This document shows, piece by piece, positions 19,175-28,285 of a stretch of 64,000 bases of DNA. The DNA is taken from positions 558,001 to 622,000 of the forward strand of contig CANLNM010000001.1 of the NCBI GenBank assembly GCA_947492475.1. The letters are read 5' to 3'. A program made the translations under genes and the position numbers. Numbering within the stretch: position 1 is the first letter of the stretch; every line of letters starts with the position of its first letter. Source of the stretch: an uncultured Paracoccaceae bacterium (lineage in GTDB: Bacteria > Pseudomonadota > Alphaproteobacteria > Rhodobacterales > Rhodobacteraceae). The notes beneath the pieces are model-generated. The model ran no database searches. It had not been told where the DNA came from and saw only the letters and a program-made list of their open reading frames with translations.

Positions 19175-20257
19175 TTAACGCAATTTCAGCGTCGCGAGCC
19201 CGATCAGTGCCAGCACAACCGAAATGATCCAGAACCGGATTACGATGGTTGGTTCCGACCACCCCTTTTTTTCATAATGGTGATGGATCGGCGCCATCAA
19301 AAACACGCGTTTGCCGGTGCGTTTGAAATAGAACACCTGAATGATGACGGACAGGGCTTCGACGACAAACAAACCGCCCACAATGGCCAGCACAATTTCA
19401 TGTTTGGTGGCCACGGCAATCGCGCCAAGCCCACCGCCCAGTGCCAGCGATCCGGTATCGCCCATGAACACGGCCGCAGGTGGGGCATTATACCAAAGAA
19501 AGCCCAAACCGCCGCCGATCAACCCCATAGTAAACACCAGAATCTCACCGGCGCCCGGCACGTAATGCACGTCCAGATATTCCGAAAAATCGACCCGACC
19601 CACAGCGTAGGCAATGATCCCAAACGTCCCTGCCGCGATCATCACGGGCATGATCGCCAACCCGTCCAGACCATCGGTCAGGTTCACCGCATTTGCCGCG
19701 CCGACAATGACGATCACTGCAAATGGCACAAAGAAAAAGCCCAGATTGATCAACGTATCCTTGAATACCGGCAGCGCCACCGCGTTTTGCAGCCCTTCGG
19801 GGTGGTATTGCGAGGCCCAGAACCCGGCAATGGCGGAAATAACCAGCCCCAACAGGATGCGGATTTTGCCAGAAACACCGGCGGTGTTTTGTTTGCTGAC
19901 CTTGGCATAATCATCGGCAAACCCGATCAACGCAAAGGACATGGTTACAAACAGCACGATCCAGATAAACGGGTTGTCCAGCCGCGCCCATAGCAGCGTG
20001 GACGTCAACAACGCCCCCACAATCAGCAGCCCACCCATGGTGGGGGTGCCGGCTTTGACGAAATGTCCTTCGGGGCCGTCATCACGAATGGGTTGGCCTT
20101 TGCCTTGTTTGCGGCGCAACACGTTGATCAGTGGTTTGCCAAACACAAACCCAAAGATGAGCGCCGTCATAAACGCCCCGCCTGCGCGGAACGAAATATA
20201 GCGGAACAAGTTAAAGAAATCCCCGCCATCCGACAGTGCCGTCAACCAATACAACAT
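19175..20257 (-). CDS. mraY: Phospho-N-acetylmuramoyl-pentapeptide-transferase MraY
   Basis: Makes lipid I from UDP-MurNAc-pentapeptide and undecaprenyl phosphate. 360 residues from ATG 20257, about ten membrane segments. Motifs: [54 protein letters not shown] and the histidine cluster [12 protein letters not shown]. The start lies just after the murF stop, with the Shine-Dalgarno (GAGG) inside the last murF codons, so translation is coupled. An upstream start at 20332 lies within murF and is rejected. Confidence 0.96.
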   Translation of the reverse strand: MLYWLTALSDGGDFFNLFRYISFRAGGAFMTALIFGFVFGKPLINVLRRKQGKGQPIRDDGPEGHFVKAGTPTMGGLLIVGALLTSTLLWARLDNPFIWIVLFVTMSFALIGFADDYAKVSKQNTAGVSGKIRILLGLVISAIAGFWASQYHPEGLQNAVALPVFKDTLINLGFFFVPFAVIVIVGAANAVNLTDGLDGLAIMPVMIAAGTFGIIAYAVGRVDFSEYLDVHYVPGAGEILVFTMGLIGGGLGFLWYNAPPAAVFMGDTGSLALGGGLGAIAVATKHEIVLAIVGGLFVVEALSVIIQVFYFKRTGKRVFLMAPIHHHYEKKGWSEPTIVIRFWIISVVLALIGLATLKLR

Positions 20258-20261
20258 ATAT

Positions 20262-21677
20262 TCAACCCTCTTCGTTTTTCTTGGGGGTCGCATGCCCCGA
20301 TTTGCGCAGGGCGTCAACGACGCGCGACACATAAGAGCCCTTTGATCCTTTGATCAGGACAATATCCCGCGGCTGCACCAGATTTGCCGCACTTTGCGCC
20401 AGCACATCTGCGGTTTCGCCCCATTGGCCACGTTTGTCGGCAGGCAGCGCGTCAAACAGGTGTTTCATCCGCAATCCAGCACAATGCACCACGTCAATGG
20501 CGGCCATAGACGGATCATTGGCAATGTCGCGGTGCATCGCCGCCTCATGTGGCCCCAGTTCCAGCATATCGCCCAGAACCGCCACCCGACGCCCGCCCGG
20601 TTTGGGGGCAAGCGCGGCCAAAATGCCCAGTGACGCAGTCAGCGATGTGGGATTGGCGTTAAACGCATCATCGATCAGGTCAATGTCACCCGTCGGTAGG
20701 CTCAGAACTTCACGGGTGCCACGCCCGGTTGGGGGCAACCAATTGGCAATCCCCGCCAAGGCGGCGTCAAAATCAGCCCCCAGCGCCTGTGCCACGGCCA
20801 ACGCGCCGATGGCATTGACGGCAAAATGCGCGCCTTCGGTGCTGATCAACAGGTCAAATGCCCCGTTGGGCCCCTGCCCTTGGGCGGTGGTTTGACCCGG
20901 TGTGATCGCGATGTTGTCCAGCCGCCAATCATTGGCTGCGTTTTGGCCAAAGGTCTGTATGTCAAACCCGTTTGCGGCATCGCGCAGAATGTCACTGGTG
21001 GGCAGATCCCCGTTCAGGACCGCCACGCCGCCGGGTTCTAACCCCTGACAGATGGATCCCTTTTCGCGGGCAATCCCGTCCAGACCCTCAAACGCCTCTA
21101 GGTGGGCGGCGGCGACGGTGGTGACCATGGCTACATGCGGTTTGCCCATATTGGACAGCGGTGCAATTTCGCCCGGATTGGACATGCCCATTTCCAGCAC
21201 GGCGTAATCCGTGTCCGCAGGCATCCGCGCCAAGGTCAGCGGCACGCCCCAATGGTTGTTGTAACTGGCTTCGGCGACGTGAATATTGCCCTGCCCGGCC
21301 AGCGCGGCGCGCAACATTTCTTTGGTCGATGTTTTGCCAACCGATCCGGTGATCGCGGCCACACGTGCACTTGTGCGTGCCCGGGCGTGGCGGCCCATGG
21401 CCTCTAGCGCTTCCAGAACATCTGCGACGATCAACAGCGGCGCGTTTTCATCCACCCCCTCCGGGATATGCGTAACCAAGGCCGCCCCGGCCCCAGCGGC
21501 CAGCGCATTGGCGACGAAATCATGCCCGTCACGCGCCGCTTTGAGGGCGACAAACAAATCACCCGGTTGGATCGTGCGGGTGTCGATGGACACGCCATTG
21601 GCCACCCAGTCGCAGGTCACAGTTCCGCCCGTTGCCTCTGCCGCTTCGGCGCTGGTCCACAACGTCATGTCATTCAT
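20262..21677 (-). CDS. murF: UDP-N-acetylmuramoyl-tripeptide--D-alanyl-D-alanine ligase MurF
   Basis: Final cytoplasmic Mur ligase, joins D-Ala-D-Ala to the tripeptide. 471 residues. ATP motif [16 protein letters not shown] near residue 110, [27 protein letters not shown], and [16 protein letters not shown] near 330. Start overlaps the murE stop by 4 bp. The end runs directly into the mraY start. Confidence 0.96.
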   Translation of the reverse strand: MNDMTLWTSAEAAEATGGTVTCDWVANGVSIDTRTIQPGDLFVALKAARDGHDFVANALAAGAGAALVTHIPEGVDENAPLLIVADVLEALEAMGRHARARTSARVAAITGSVGKTSTKEMLRAALAGQGNIHVAEASYNNHWGVPLTLARMPADTDYAVLEMGMSNPGEIAPLSNMGKPHVAMVTTVAAAHLEAFEGLDGIAREKGSICQGLEPGGVAVLNGDLPTSDILRDAANGFDIQTFGQNAANDWRLDNIAITPGQTTAQGQGPNGAFDLLISTEGAHFAVNAIGALAVAQALGADFDAALAGIANWLPPTGRGTREVLSLPTGDIDLIDDAFNANPTSLTASLGILAALAPKPGGRRVAVLGDMLELGPHEAAMHRDIANDPSMAAIDVVHCAGLRMKHLFDALPADKRGQWGETADVLAQSAANLVQPRDIVLIKGSKGSYVSRVVDALRKSGHATPKKNEEG

Positions 21678-23170
21678 ATCCGGCCATCCAGCGCAGCCAC
21701 GGCCACGCTTGCTTGTTCCACATCATCAAAGGGCAGCACGTCGTCCCCGACGATCTGCCCGGTTTCATGGCCTTTGCCCGCAATCAACAGCGCATCGCCG
21801 GGTTCCAGCATATCCACGCCGCGCAGGATCGCTTCGGCACGATCCCCGACTTCGATCGCATCCGCCGCGCCAGACAGAACCGCCGCACGAATGGTGGCCG
21901 GATCCTCTGAGCGGGGATTGTCGTCGGTGACAATCACGATATCGGCCCATTCCGCCGCCGCCTGCCCCATCAATGGCCGTTTGGTTGTGTCGCGATCCCC
22001 ACCCGCCCCAATGATGGCAACGATCCGCCCCATCACATGCGGGCGCAGCGCCTGAAGTGCCGTGGCCACCGCATCGGGTGTGTGGGCGTAATCAACAAAC
22101 ACCGCCGCGCCATTGTCGCGCATGCCTGCGCGCTGCATCCGGCCCCGCACGGTGGTCAGATCCGGCAGCACGTCAAACACCTCTTCGGGGTCAGCGCCCG
22201 ATGCGATCACCAGCCCAGCGGCCAGCAACACATTGTCGGCCTGAAACCCACCGACCAAGTTCAGCCGTGTGACGTATTTCTGCCCTTGCCAGTCAAATCG
22301 CAGCTCTTGTCCCGTGCCATCAAAACGCTGGGTCAGCAGTTGCAGGCGCGCAGCCGGGTTGCGGCCCACGCCGATCACCTCTTGGCCGCGGGCTTCGGCG
22401 ATTTTGACCACATCGGGGCCTTTGGGATCGTCCATATTGATCACCGCCACGCCGTCTTCGGGCAGGACCCGCGAAAACAGCCCCATTTTGGCGTCAAAAT
22501 ACGCCTCAAAGGTTTCGTGGTAATCCAGATGGTCCTGCGTGAAATTGGTGAACCCCGCCGCGCTGAGCATGATCCCGTCCAGCCGCCGCTGATCCAATCC
22601 ATGCGAAGATGCCTCCATGGCGACATGGGTCACATCATGGGCCAGGGCCTGCGCCAGAACCCGGTGCAGCGTAATAGGTTCGGGCGTGGTGTGTTTTAAC
22701 GGATGGGACCAGAACCCTTCGACGCCAGTTGTGCCCAGATTGACGGCGTTTTCTTCTAGCGCAAGCCAGATTTGACGGCAAAATGTGCTGACAGATGTTT
22801 TGCCATTGGTGCCAGTGACCGCCACCACATTGCTGGGATGGGGCCCGAACCACAGGCTGGCCGTTTGGGCCAAGGTCTGACGGGGGTCTTCTGCGATGAT
22901 CAACGCGGCATCGGATTCGGCCAGCTCATCCGCGGCGATTTGTGCGCCTGTTGCATCCGTCAGGATCGCGCCGGCCTGTTGGCGCAGCGCATATTGGATA
23001 AATTCGCCGCCATGTACATTGGTGCCCGGCAGGGCCACAAACAAATACCCCGGCGCCACTTCGCGGCTGTCCACGGTGATGCCCGTAATTGTCACGTCGC
23101 GCCCGCCCATTGCGGTCAATCCCAGATCTGACAGGGTTGCCGTACGGTCAGAGGATGTATTTTGTGTCAT
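21674..23170 (-). CDS. murE: UDP-MurNAc-L-alanyl-D-glutamate--2,6-diaminopimelate ligase MurE
   Basis: Adds the third peptide residue. 498 residues from ATG 23170, which is preceded by GAGGTG; an in-frame upstream start at 23185 overlaps ftsI. ATP motif VAVTGTNGKTSVSTF, GTTGVEGFW, HVAMEASSHGLDQRR, and the DNPRSEDP loop near residue 405, which is the meso-diaminopimelate specificity signature; hence mDAP-type peptidoglycan. Coupled to ftsI upstream and murF downstream. Confidence 0.96.
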   Translation of the reverse strand: MTQNTSSDRTATLSDLGLTAMGGRDVTITGITVDSREVAPGYLFVALPGTNVHGGEFIQYALRQQAGAILTDATGAQIAADELAESDAALIIAEDPRQTLAQTASLWFGPHPSNVVAVTGTNGKTSVSTFCRQIWLALEENAVNLGTTGVEGFWSHPLKHTTPEPITLHRVLAQALAHDVTHVAMEASSHGLDQRRLDGIMLSAAGFTNFTQDHLDYHETFEAYFDAKMGLFSRVLPEDGVAVINMDDPKGPDVVKIAEARGQEVIGVGRNPAARLQLLTQRFDGTGQELRFDWQGQKYVTRLNLVGGFQADNVLLAAGLVIASGADPEEVFDVLPDLTTVRGRMQRAGMRDNGAAVFVDYAHTPDAVATALQALRPHVMGRIVAIIGAGGDRDTTKRPLMGQAAAEWADIVIVTDDNPRSEDPATIRAAVLSGAADAIEVGDRAEAILRGVDMLEPGDALLIAGKGHETGQIVGDDVLPFDDVEQASVAVAALDGRI

Positions 23171-23181
23171 GTTCGCCCACC

Positions 23182-24966
23182 TCAATTTGAGGTGAGTGAT
23201 ACACTGGTCGGCGCAAGGGATTCAACTTCTGGTCTGAGACCTAATAATGGTGCCACACGGCGGATCATTTCCGCTGCAATCGGCACGGCGGTCCAGCCCG
23301 CGGTGCGGCGCGGTTGATCGCCCGATGATTCCACCGGTTCATCCAATGTTACGATCAAAACATAACGTGGATTATTGGCCGGAAACACGCTGGCAAAGGT
23401 GGCGATGACTTTGTCGTCGTAATAGCCGCCACCGCCTTCGCGGGGTTTGTCGGCGGTGCCGGTTTTACCCCCCACCTCATAGCCGGGCACTTCGCCAAAG
23501 GATGCAGTGCCGCGCACCACCACTTCGCGTAGCATCATGCGGGCCATGGCGGATGTTTCTTCTGACACGACACGCGGACCATTTTGCACTGCATCACGGC
23601 GCAGCAATGTGGGTTCTACCCGCGTGCCGCCATTCAGAACCGACGCATAAGCCGCCGCTAGATGCACAGGAGACGTGGAAATACCGTGGCCATATGAAAT
23701 GGTCATGGTGGAAATTTCCGACCAGTTTGGGGGCAACAAAGGCCGCCCAGAGGACGCTTCGGCCATTTCAACAGGCGTTGCTTCGAGCAGGCCCAATTCG
23801 CCCAGAAAATCGCGCTGGCGTTCGCCGCCGATCTGCATGGCAATCCGGGCGGTGCCGATATTGGACGATTTCACGATCACATCCGTCGCGGTCAATTCGC
23901 GGCCGTAATCGTGGAAATCCCGAATGCGGAACCGGCCCCATTGCAGCGGACCTTGGGTGTTGATCATCGTATTGGCGTTCAGCAATCCCAGCTCGTTGGC
24001 CTGCGCCACAGCAAAGATTTTAAACACCGATCCCAGTTCGTAAACGCCCTGCACCGCGCGGTTAAACAGCGGGCTGTCGGATTGGTCACCGGTCGTCAAA
24101 ACCTGTGGGCGATCATTGGGATCAAAGTCAGGCAGTGAAACCATCGAAATGATTTCACCGGTATGCACATCCATCAAAACCGATGACGCGCCTTTGGCAT
24201 TCATCAGCATCATGCCGCCCTGCAGCACCCGTTCGGATGCGTCCTGCACGGTCAGATCGATCGACAATTGCAACGGCGCGCCTTCGTTAGAGGGATCGCG
24301 CAGAAAATCATCAAACCGTTTTTCAACGCCCGCAACACCGATCACTTCGGCGCTGGCCACCGCTTCGCGACCATAAGACGCGCCGCCCAGAATATGCGCC
24401 GCCAGGTTGCCATTGGGATAAAGCCGCATTTCACGTGGCCCAAACAACAGACCCGGTTCGCCCAGATCATGCACGGCCTGCATCTGTTCGGGGCTGATCT
24501 GACGCCTGATCCACAAAAACGCCCGTTCGCCGTTGAAATCTTCGACCAGTTCTTCGATTTTCAGCTCTGGGAAAATTTCGGCCAGCCCCATGGCGGCAGC
24601 GGTGGGGTCAATCATGTCGCGCGGATGCGCATATAGGCTGTAGGTTTCGATATTGGTGGCCAAAATGCGGCCATTGCGATCCACAATATCAGAACGTTGC
24701 GCCAAAATCTGACTGCCATGGGCCGCAGCCTGTGGTTCACGTGGGTCAGACGCAGAAAGGGCACCCATTTTGGCCCCCACAACCAAAAACAGCCCCATAA
24801 AGGCCACGCCCAGCATCAGCAGGCGGCCTTCGGCGCGTTTGCGGGATTTGTCACGCATGTCTTCGTGGCGGCGGCGCAGATTTTCCGCCGCGATGTCATC
24901 GGGGTTTTCGCCTTCTGCGCGGGCGCGCAGAATAGACGCCAGCGGGCGAAGCGGTTTGCGGATCAT
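23182..24966 (-). CDS. ftsI: Peptidoglycan D,D-transpeptidase FtsI (PBP3)
   Basis: Septal class B penicillin-binding protein. 594 residues: basic cytoplasmic N terminus, one transmembrane segment about 48-65, dimerisation domain (SDIVDRNGRILATN near 92), then the transpeptidase domain with SVFK (S313, K316), SSN at 367-369 and KTGT near residue 515. Its start overlaps the ftsL stop by 4 bp. The polymerase partner FtsW is encoded in the second half of the cluster. Confidence 0.96.
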   Translation of the reverse strand: MIRKPLRPLASILRARAEGENPDDIAAENLRRRHEDMRDKSRKRAEGRLLMLGVAFMGLFLVVGAKMGALSASDPREPQAAAHGSQILAQRSDIVDRNGRILATNIETYSLYAHPRDMIDPTAAAMGLAEIFPELKIEELVEDFNGERAFLWIRRQISPEQMQAVHDLGEPGLLFGPREMRLYPNGNLAAHILGGASYGREAVASAEVIGVAGVEKRFDDFLRDPSNEGAPLQLSIDLTVQDASERVLQGGMMLMNAKGASSVLMDVHTGEIISMVSLPDFDPNDRPQVLTTGDQSDSPLFNRAVQGVYELGSVFKIFAVAQANELGLLNANTMINTQGPLQWGRFRIRDFHDYGRELTATDVIVKSSNIGTARIAMQIGGERQRDFLGELGLLEATPVEMAEASSGRPLLPPNWSEISTMTISYGHGISTSPVHLAAAYASVLNGGTRVEPTLLRRDAVQNGPRVVSEETSAMARMMLREVVVRGTASFGEVPGYEVGGKTGTADKPREGGGGYYDDKVIATFASVFPANNPRYVLIVTLDEPVESSGDQPRRTAGWTAVPIAAEMIRRVAPLLGLRPEVESLAPTSVSLTSN

Positions 24967-25316
24967 AGCGGGTCCACCTCTGCATTGTCGCTGGACACCA
25001 TCACGCCGCCCTCAATCGGCACAATCGGCGCCAGCGGAAACGACACCTGATCCAATTGACCAAAGGCATCCGGCATCAGTTCCATCAGTTCCAGACGTTC
25101 AAAATTCAGTTCAGCCAGATCACGCAGACGGTCGGGGCGGTTCAAATAGGCCCATTCTGCGCGCAATATCGCCAGCCGTTCATGGGCCACCCCGATGTCA
25201 CGATGCAGACCACGGACGTCTTTCAACGACGCTTGTGTTCGATAGTTTTCGTTATAGGCCCAATAGGCCAGCCCAATCACTGCCAGCGCTGAGAAAACGT
25301 AAAAAACGCTCCGCAT
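24963..25316 (-). CDS. ftsL: Cell division protein FtsL
   Basis: 117 residues: short cytoplasmic start, one membrane segment (VFYVFSALAVIGLAYWAY, residues 3-20), then a periplasmic coiled coil (QASLKDVRGLHRDIGVAHER) that pairs with FtsB in the FtsQLB complex. The sequence ends with a proline-rich tail. The ATG at 25316 overlaps the rsmH stop as TGATG; a GTG three bases earlier is possible. Assigned by size, topology and position between rsmH and ftsI, since FtsL sequences are poorly conserved. Confidence 0.88.
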   Translation of the reverse strand: MRSVFYVFSALAVIGLAYWAYNENYRTQASLKDVRGLHRDIGVAHERLAILRAEWAYLNRPDRLRDLAELNFERLELMELMPDAFGQLDQVSFPLAPIVPIEGGVMVSSDNAEVDPL

Positions 25317-26308
25317 CACACCATCCCCTTTACCACCGGCATGCCCAACGTCTTGGCCATGCCTTGTTCACTTATCCCCTCTGCGGGGGCTTTGGTTCGC
25401 CGCGCAACCCGCAGCTTGGCTGACCGCGACCGCGGATTTTCAGCCAGTTCTTCGTCGCCTGGACCCACCGCTTTGCGGGTCAGAATATCAAAGGCCGGTG
25501 CGGCCTGTTCAATTTCGGGCGCATAGCGGCTGACGCTTTGGGATTTGCCAGCGCGATGCTGGAAAAACCGTTTAACCATGCGATCCTCGACCGAATGGAA
25601 CGTCACCACAGCCAACAAACCGCCGGGTTTCAGCGCCCGTTCGGCGGCCATCAGCCCTTGGGCCAATTCGCCATATTCATTGTTTACCGCAATGCGCAGC
25701 GCCTGAAAACTGCGCGTAGCTGGATGGCTTTGACCGGGCTTTTTGCGCGGCAGGCATTTTTCAATCACGTCGGCCAGTTGCAACGTGGTGTGGAACGGGC
25801 GCGCCGCGACAATCGCTTTGGCGATCCGGCGGCTGGCGCGCTCTTCGCCATATTGAAACAACACGCTGGCGATCACAGATTCATCGGCATTGTTCACCAA
25901 ATCCGCCGCTGATGGCCCGTCTTGGGACATGCGCATATCCAGCGGTCCGTCGCGCATGAACGAAAACCCACGTTCCGCCAGATCCAACTGCATGGATGAC
26001 ACGCCCAGATCCAGAACAACCCCATCCAGATCGGCCCCATATTCATCCAGCCGCGAAAACGTGCCTTCGACCATTTCGATATTTGGAAAATCACCGATCC
26101 ACGGTGCGGCCATTTCAAAGGCCAGCGGATCGCGATCCACGCCGATCACTTTGTCAGCGCCTGCCTTGATCAGTTCGCGGGAATAGCCCCCTGCCCCAAA
26201 TGTCCCGTCCAACCACGTGCCAGAAACCGGCGATACGGCGGCAATCAAGGGGCGGATCAGGACCGGAATATGGGGTTTCTTATCAGCTGTGGCAGCAGCG
26301 TCAGACAT
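25316..26308 (-). CDS. rsmH: 16S rRNA m4C1402 methyltransferase RsmH (MraW)
   Basis: SAM-dependent N4-methylation of C1402 in 16S rRNA. 330 residues. N-terminal [16 protein letters not shown]-binding [13 protein letters not shown] and [22 protein letters not shown]-like segment ([20 protein letters not shown]), [11 protein letters not shown] and [13 protein letters not shown]. Lies 3 bp after mraZ and overlaps ftsL by 1 base. Confidence 0.96.
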   Translation of the reverse strand: MSDAAATADKKPHIPVLIRPLIAAVSPVSGTWLDGTFGAGGYSRELIKAGADKVIGVDRDPLAFEMAAPWIGDFPNIEMVEGTFSRLDEYGADLDGVVLDLGVSSMQLDLAERGFSFMRDGPLDMRMSQDGPSAADLVNNADESVIASVLFQYGEERASRRIAKAIVAARPFHTTLQLADVIEKCLPRKKPGQSHPATRSFQALRIAVNNEYGELAQGLMAAERALKPGGLLAVVTFHSVEDRMVKRFFQHRAGKSQSVSRYAPEIEQAAPAFDILTRKAVGPGDEELAENPRSRSAKLRVARRTKAPAEGISEQGMAKTLGMPVVKGMV

Positions 26309-26311
26309 GGC

Positions 26312-26812
26312 TCAGACCTCCGCGCCATCTAATAGGGATAGCGGATCAAACCCATCTGGCATGTCCGACAAGAACGCTTCTTCTTCTGCCGCCTCAACCT
26401 CTGCATAGGTCTCGGCGCTCCAGATTTCGAAATAGTCGCCCATGGCAACCATCTTGGTTTCGCCGATCAGACCGATTTGTTCACGGCGATCTTTGGGCAA
26501 TACGATGCGACCATCTTTGTCAACCTCGGTTTCCCAAGATTTCCCAAGGATCATCCGACTGGCCTGTTTGCGCGCAGCGGATCCTCGGGGCAATTTTTTG
26601 ATGTCTGCTTCGATCTCGGCCATGGCCTCGATAGTATAGGCGTGGAGGCATCCCTGAAGGTGGGGGCCGTACAACACAACCATGCGTGGCAGGGGGTTTT
26701 CGGGGCAACGCGCATCACCATCTTCGAGCACACGACGAAAATCAGCCGGGATCGACATGCGTCCCTTGCTGTCAACCTTTTGGTTGAATTCGCCTCTAAA
26801 GCTCAGTGCCAC
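26312..26812 (-). CDS. mraZ: Transcriptional regulator MraZ
   Basis: First gene of dcw. 166 residues with two AbrB-like SpoVT domains: FRGEFNQKVDSKGRMSIPADFR (N-terminal copy) and SWETEVDKDGRIVLPKDRR (C-terminal copy), each with the D-x-K-G-R / D-K-D-G-R core. MraZ family members bind repeats of TGGGN upstream of their own gene and control dcw; matching repeats are seen about 270 bp upstream over the predicted promoter. The C terminus carries an acidic extension (VEAAEEEAFLSDMPDGF). Confidence 0.95.
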   Translation of the reverse strand: MALSFRGEFNQKVDSKGRMSIPADFRRVLEDGDARCPENPLPRMVVLYGPHLQGCLHAYTIEAMAEIEADIKKLPRGSAARKQASRMILGKSWETEVDKDGRIVLPKDRREQIGLIGETKMVAMGDYFEIWSAETYAEVEAAEEEAFLSDMPDGFDPLSLLDGAEV

Positions 26813-26860
26813 GGTCCCAACGTCCCTTTTGCCGTCAATTCAATTCATGTCCCGGAAAGG

Positions 26861-26900
26861 AAAACGGCGGATTGATCTGCTGCCACTGATCAATCCGCCG
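26861..26900 (-). terminator. Strong hairpin plus U-run in the mraZ leader (partial terminator/attenuator)
   Basis: Perfect 13-bp inverted repeat CGGCGGATTGATC at 26865-26877 with its complement at 26888-26900 and a 10-nt loop. On the minus (mraZ) strand it is followed by TTTTCC then TTTCC, an interrupted U-tract, 50 bp before the mraZ ATG. Because it lies inside the leader of the whole dcw operon, it must terminate only a fraction of transcripts. Confidence 0.8.
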
Positions 26901-27065
26901 ACCTCGTCCCTTGCGGGATGTCCAGCTGCGCGCGCCACCTGGGGGGATGTCTGCTCGCTCGCGCGCCGGATCTCTTTGTTCAAGGAATGGGGGCGCCTGT
27001 ATGAAACCTGACTTTTCGCCGTTGGGGTTCTTTTGCCCCGGTTTGTTTGTCTGCCCGTCTTCCTT
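26861..27065 (-). ncRNA. UpsM-like mraZ leader / sRNA (5' end inferred)
   Basis: The 250-bp stretch upstream of mraZ has no gene but is bounded by a predicted promoter (start near 27065) and a strong terminator-type hairpin ending near 26861, giving a product of about 205 nt. In Rhodobacter sphaeroides the 5' leader of mraZ yields UpsM, a very abundant sRNA of about that size made by partial termination ahead of dcw. I infer a homologue from position, length and terminator, not from primary-sequence match. The leader is GC-rich with G-runs (CCTGGGGGGATGTC region, plus strand 26938-26953) and would fold strongly. The exact 5' end is an estimate. Confidence 0.6.
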
Positions 27066-27071
27066 GTGATG

Positions 27072-27124
27072 TTTATGCCTTGGGAAATCATGGGAAGCAA
27101 TGGATTTCTTGGGAAATCATGGCA
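27072..27124 (-). promoter_or_regulatory. Predicted mraZ/dcw promoter overlapped by TGGGA repeats (candidate MraZ operator)
   Basis: On the minus strand, -35 TTGCTT (27100-27095), a 17-bp spacer and -10 CATAAA (27077-27072) form a sigma70-like promoter. On the plus strand the same DNA carries TGGGA at 27081 and 27091, TGGAT at 27101, TGGGA at 27110 and TGGCA at 27120: five units with spacing 10, 10, 9, 10. MraZ proteins recognise TGGGN units separated by 5 bp, so binding here would cover the -35 box and spacer and repress. The 15-bp block CTTGGGAAATCATGG occurs nearly twice, 29 bp apart. Confidence 0.65.
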
Positions 27125-27151
27125 CCACATCCTGTTTCTGCGGGGCAGCAA

Positions 27152-27231
27152 AAACAACATATAGTGTCATTTCGAAACAAATTTGGCGAAAAAATGCAGA
27201 ATTCGCCGATACCAAACGCAACATATAGTGG
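27152..27231. repeat. Two copies of CAACATATAGTG, NrdR-box-like, 64 bp apart
   Basis: The 12-mer CAACATATAGTG occurs at 27155-27166 and 27219-27230. On the minus strand the first copy reads ACACTATATGTTGTTT and the second CCACTATATGTTGCGT, close to the NrdR consensus ACACWATATNTWGTGT. NrdR boxes normally come in pairs about 31-32 bp apart; 64 bp is twice that, so helical phase is kept. No ribonucleotide reductase gene is in the window. Function is therefore open: control of mraZ/dcw, of the DUF4253 gene, or neither. Confidence 0.45.
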
Positions 27232-27472
27232 GCCAAAAAAGTTCCATAAAATCCCGAAAAAATGGGGCGAACCACGGAAAACACCCCATTTCCCATCCAA
27301 TCCCACCCTCATATAGGGGGCATTCCCATGCGATTCACCCATATTTCACGTAATTTCACGAGCTGTTGATTCGAAACCACGCCTGAGGTTCCAGAATTTC
27401 CCAACTTGAAGACCCCAATCCCATTTTCTAACCTGCCCCAGACCATAAAGGCCCTGACACAAAAGAGATTTG
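27232..27472. other. AT-rich gene-free stretch with further TGGGA units
   Basis: No convincing gene. On the minus strand TGGGA occurs at 27305-27301 and 27295-27291 (period 10) and again near 27328, a second possible MraZ-type cluster in the mraZ reading direction. TTTCACG occurs twice 10 bp apart near 27344 and 27354. The promoter of the plus-strand DUF4253 gene must lie here, but I cannot place it. Confidence 0.4.
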
Positions 27473-28282
27473 ATGCAATCGAGCGCCGTTTTTCTGGCTT
27501 TGACCTGCGCCAGCCCCATTTGGGCAGAGCAATCCCATTTCCCCTACCCCACATTGATTGTTTCGGGGGCCGAGGCCGAACAAGAATGGCGCCGCCTGCG
27601 CGATGCGCCGGGAACACCGGTCATTTTGGGGTCCATTGATGACTTTAGTAACGTCGCTGACGCGTTTTCTCCGGACTACGCCGAGTTTTATCCGCATTCC
27701 CCCGCTGAATACATCGCCCTATCCGCGGATTTGAACCATCCCAGTGATCTTTATGCGTCGCGGCAGGCAGAATGGGATCGCTATCTGGAATGGCTGCGCG
27801 AAAATGGTGACGCCGCCGATATCGCAGAGCTAGAAGACTATGATCCACTGGCTCTGGATGATGAGTTGATCGGGCGCATCCCGTTATACTATCCAGCCAC
27901 CATTACCCCAATTGGCTATGAGGATTGGCAAACCAACCGCCCCTATGATCAGGTGGTCATTGCCATATTACCGACGGAAAATTCATGGGAAGCCCCGGCC
28001 TATCTGCGTTTTGGCGGTTGGAACGAAAACCCGAGCCCAGAATACCACGTGGCCGCATTGCGGGATTGGCATGAACGCTATGGGGCTGAGCCGATTGTCA
28101 TATCGACAGACCTGATGGAATTATGGGCCCCGCGTCAGCCCAACACCAATGAGGACGGCATCAATCTAGCGATTGAGCATTTTCACTATGATAATGACAT
28201 TGTGTATCAGGGGGTGGGGTCAATAGGTGCCTTGGCGGCGGATCGCATGCGCAGCACCTATTGGTTTTTCTGGTGGGACTAG
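27473..28282 (+). CDS. Secreted DUF4253 domain protein
   Basis: 269 residues from ATG 27473 (a TTG codon precedes it). Signal peptide MQSSAVFLALTCASPIWA, then an acidic mature region. The last 85 residues fit DUF4253: HVAALRDWHERYGAEPIVIS, a middle with WAPRQP, LAIEHFHYDNDIVYQG, and the terminal STYWFFWWD typical of the domain. The biochemical role of DUF4253 is unknown; most family members I know of are cytoplasmic, so export is notable. It ends 3 bp from the mrp stop (convergent). Confidence 0.8.
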   Translation: MQSSAVFLALTCASPIWAEQSHFPYPTLIVSGAEAEQEWRRLRDAPGTPVILGSIDDFSNVADAFSPDYAEFYPHSPAEYIALSADLNHPSDLYASRQAEWDRYLEWLRENGDAADIAELEDYDPLALDDELIGRIPLYYPATITPIGYEDWQTNRPYDQVVIAILPTENSWEAPAYLRFGGWNENPSPEYHVAALRDWHERYGAEPIVISTDLMELWAPRQPNTNEDGINLAIEHFHYDNDIVYQGVGSIGALAADRMRSTYWFFWWD

Positions 28283-28285
28283 ACC

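Noticed and set aside
27081-27124. Repeats upstream of mraZ as an attachment site or IS end
   Set aside because: Units are 10 bp apart and limited to the promoter; no integrase or transposase nearby.
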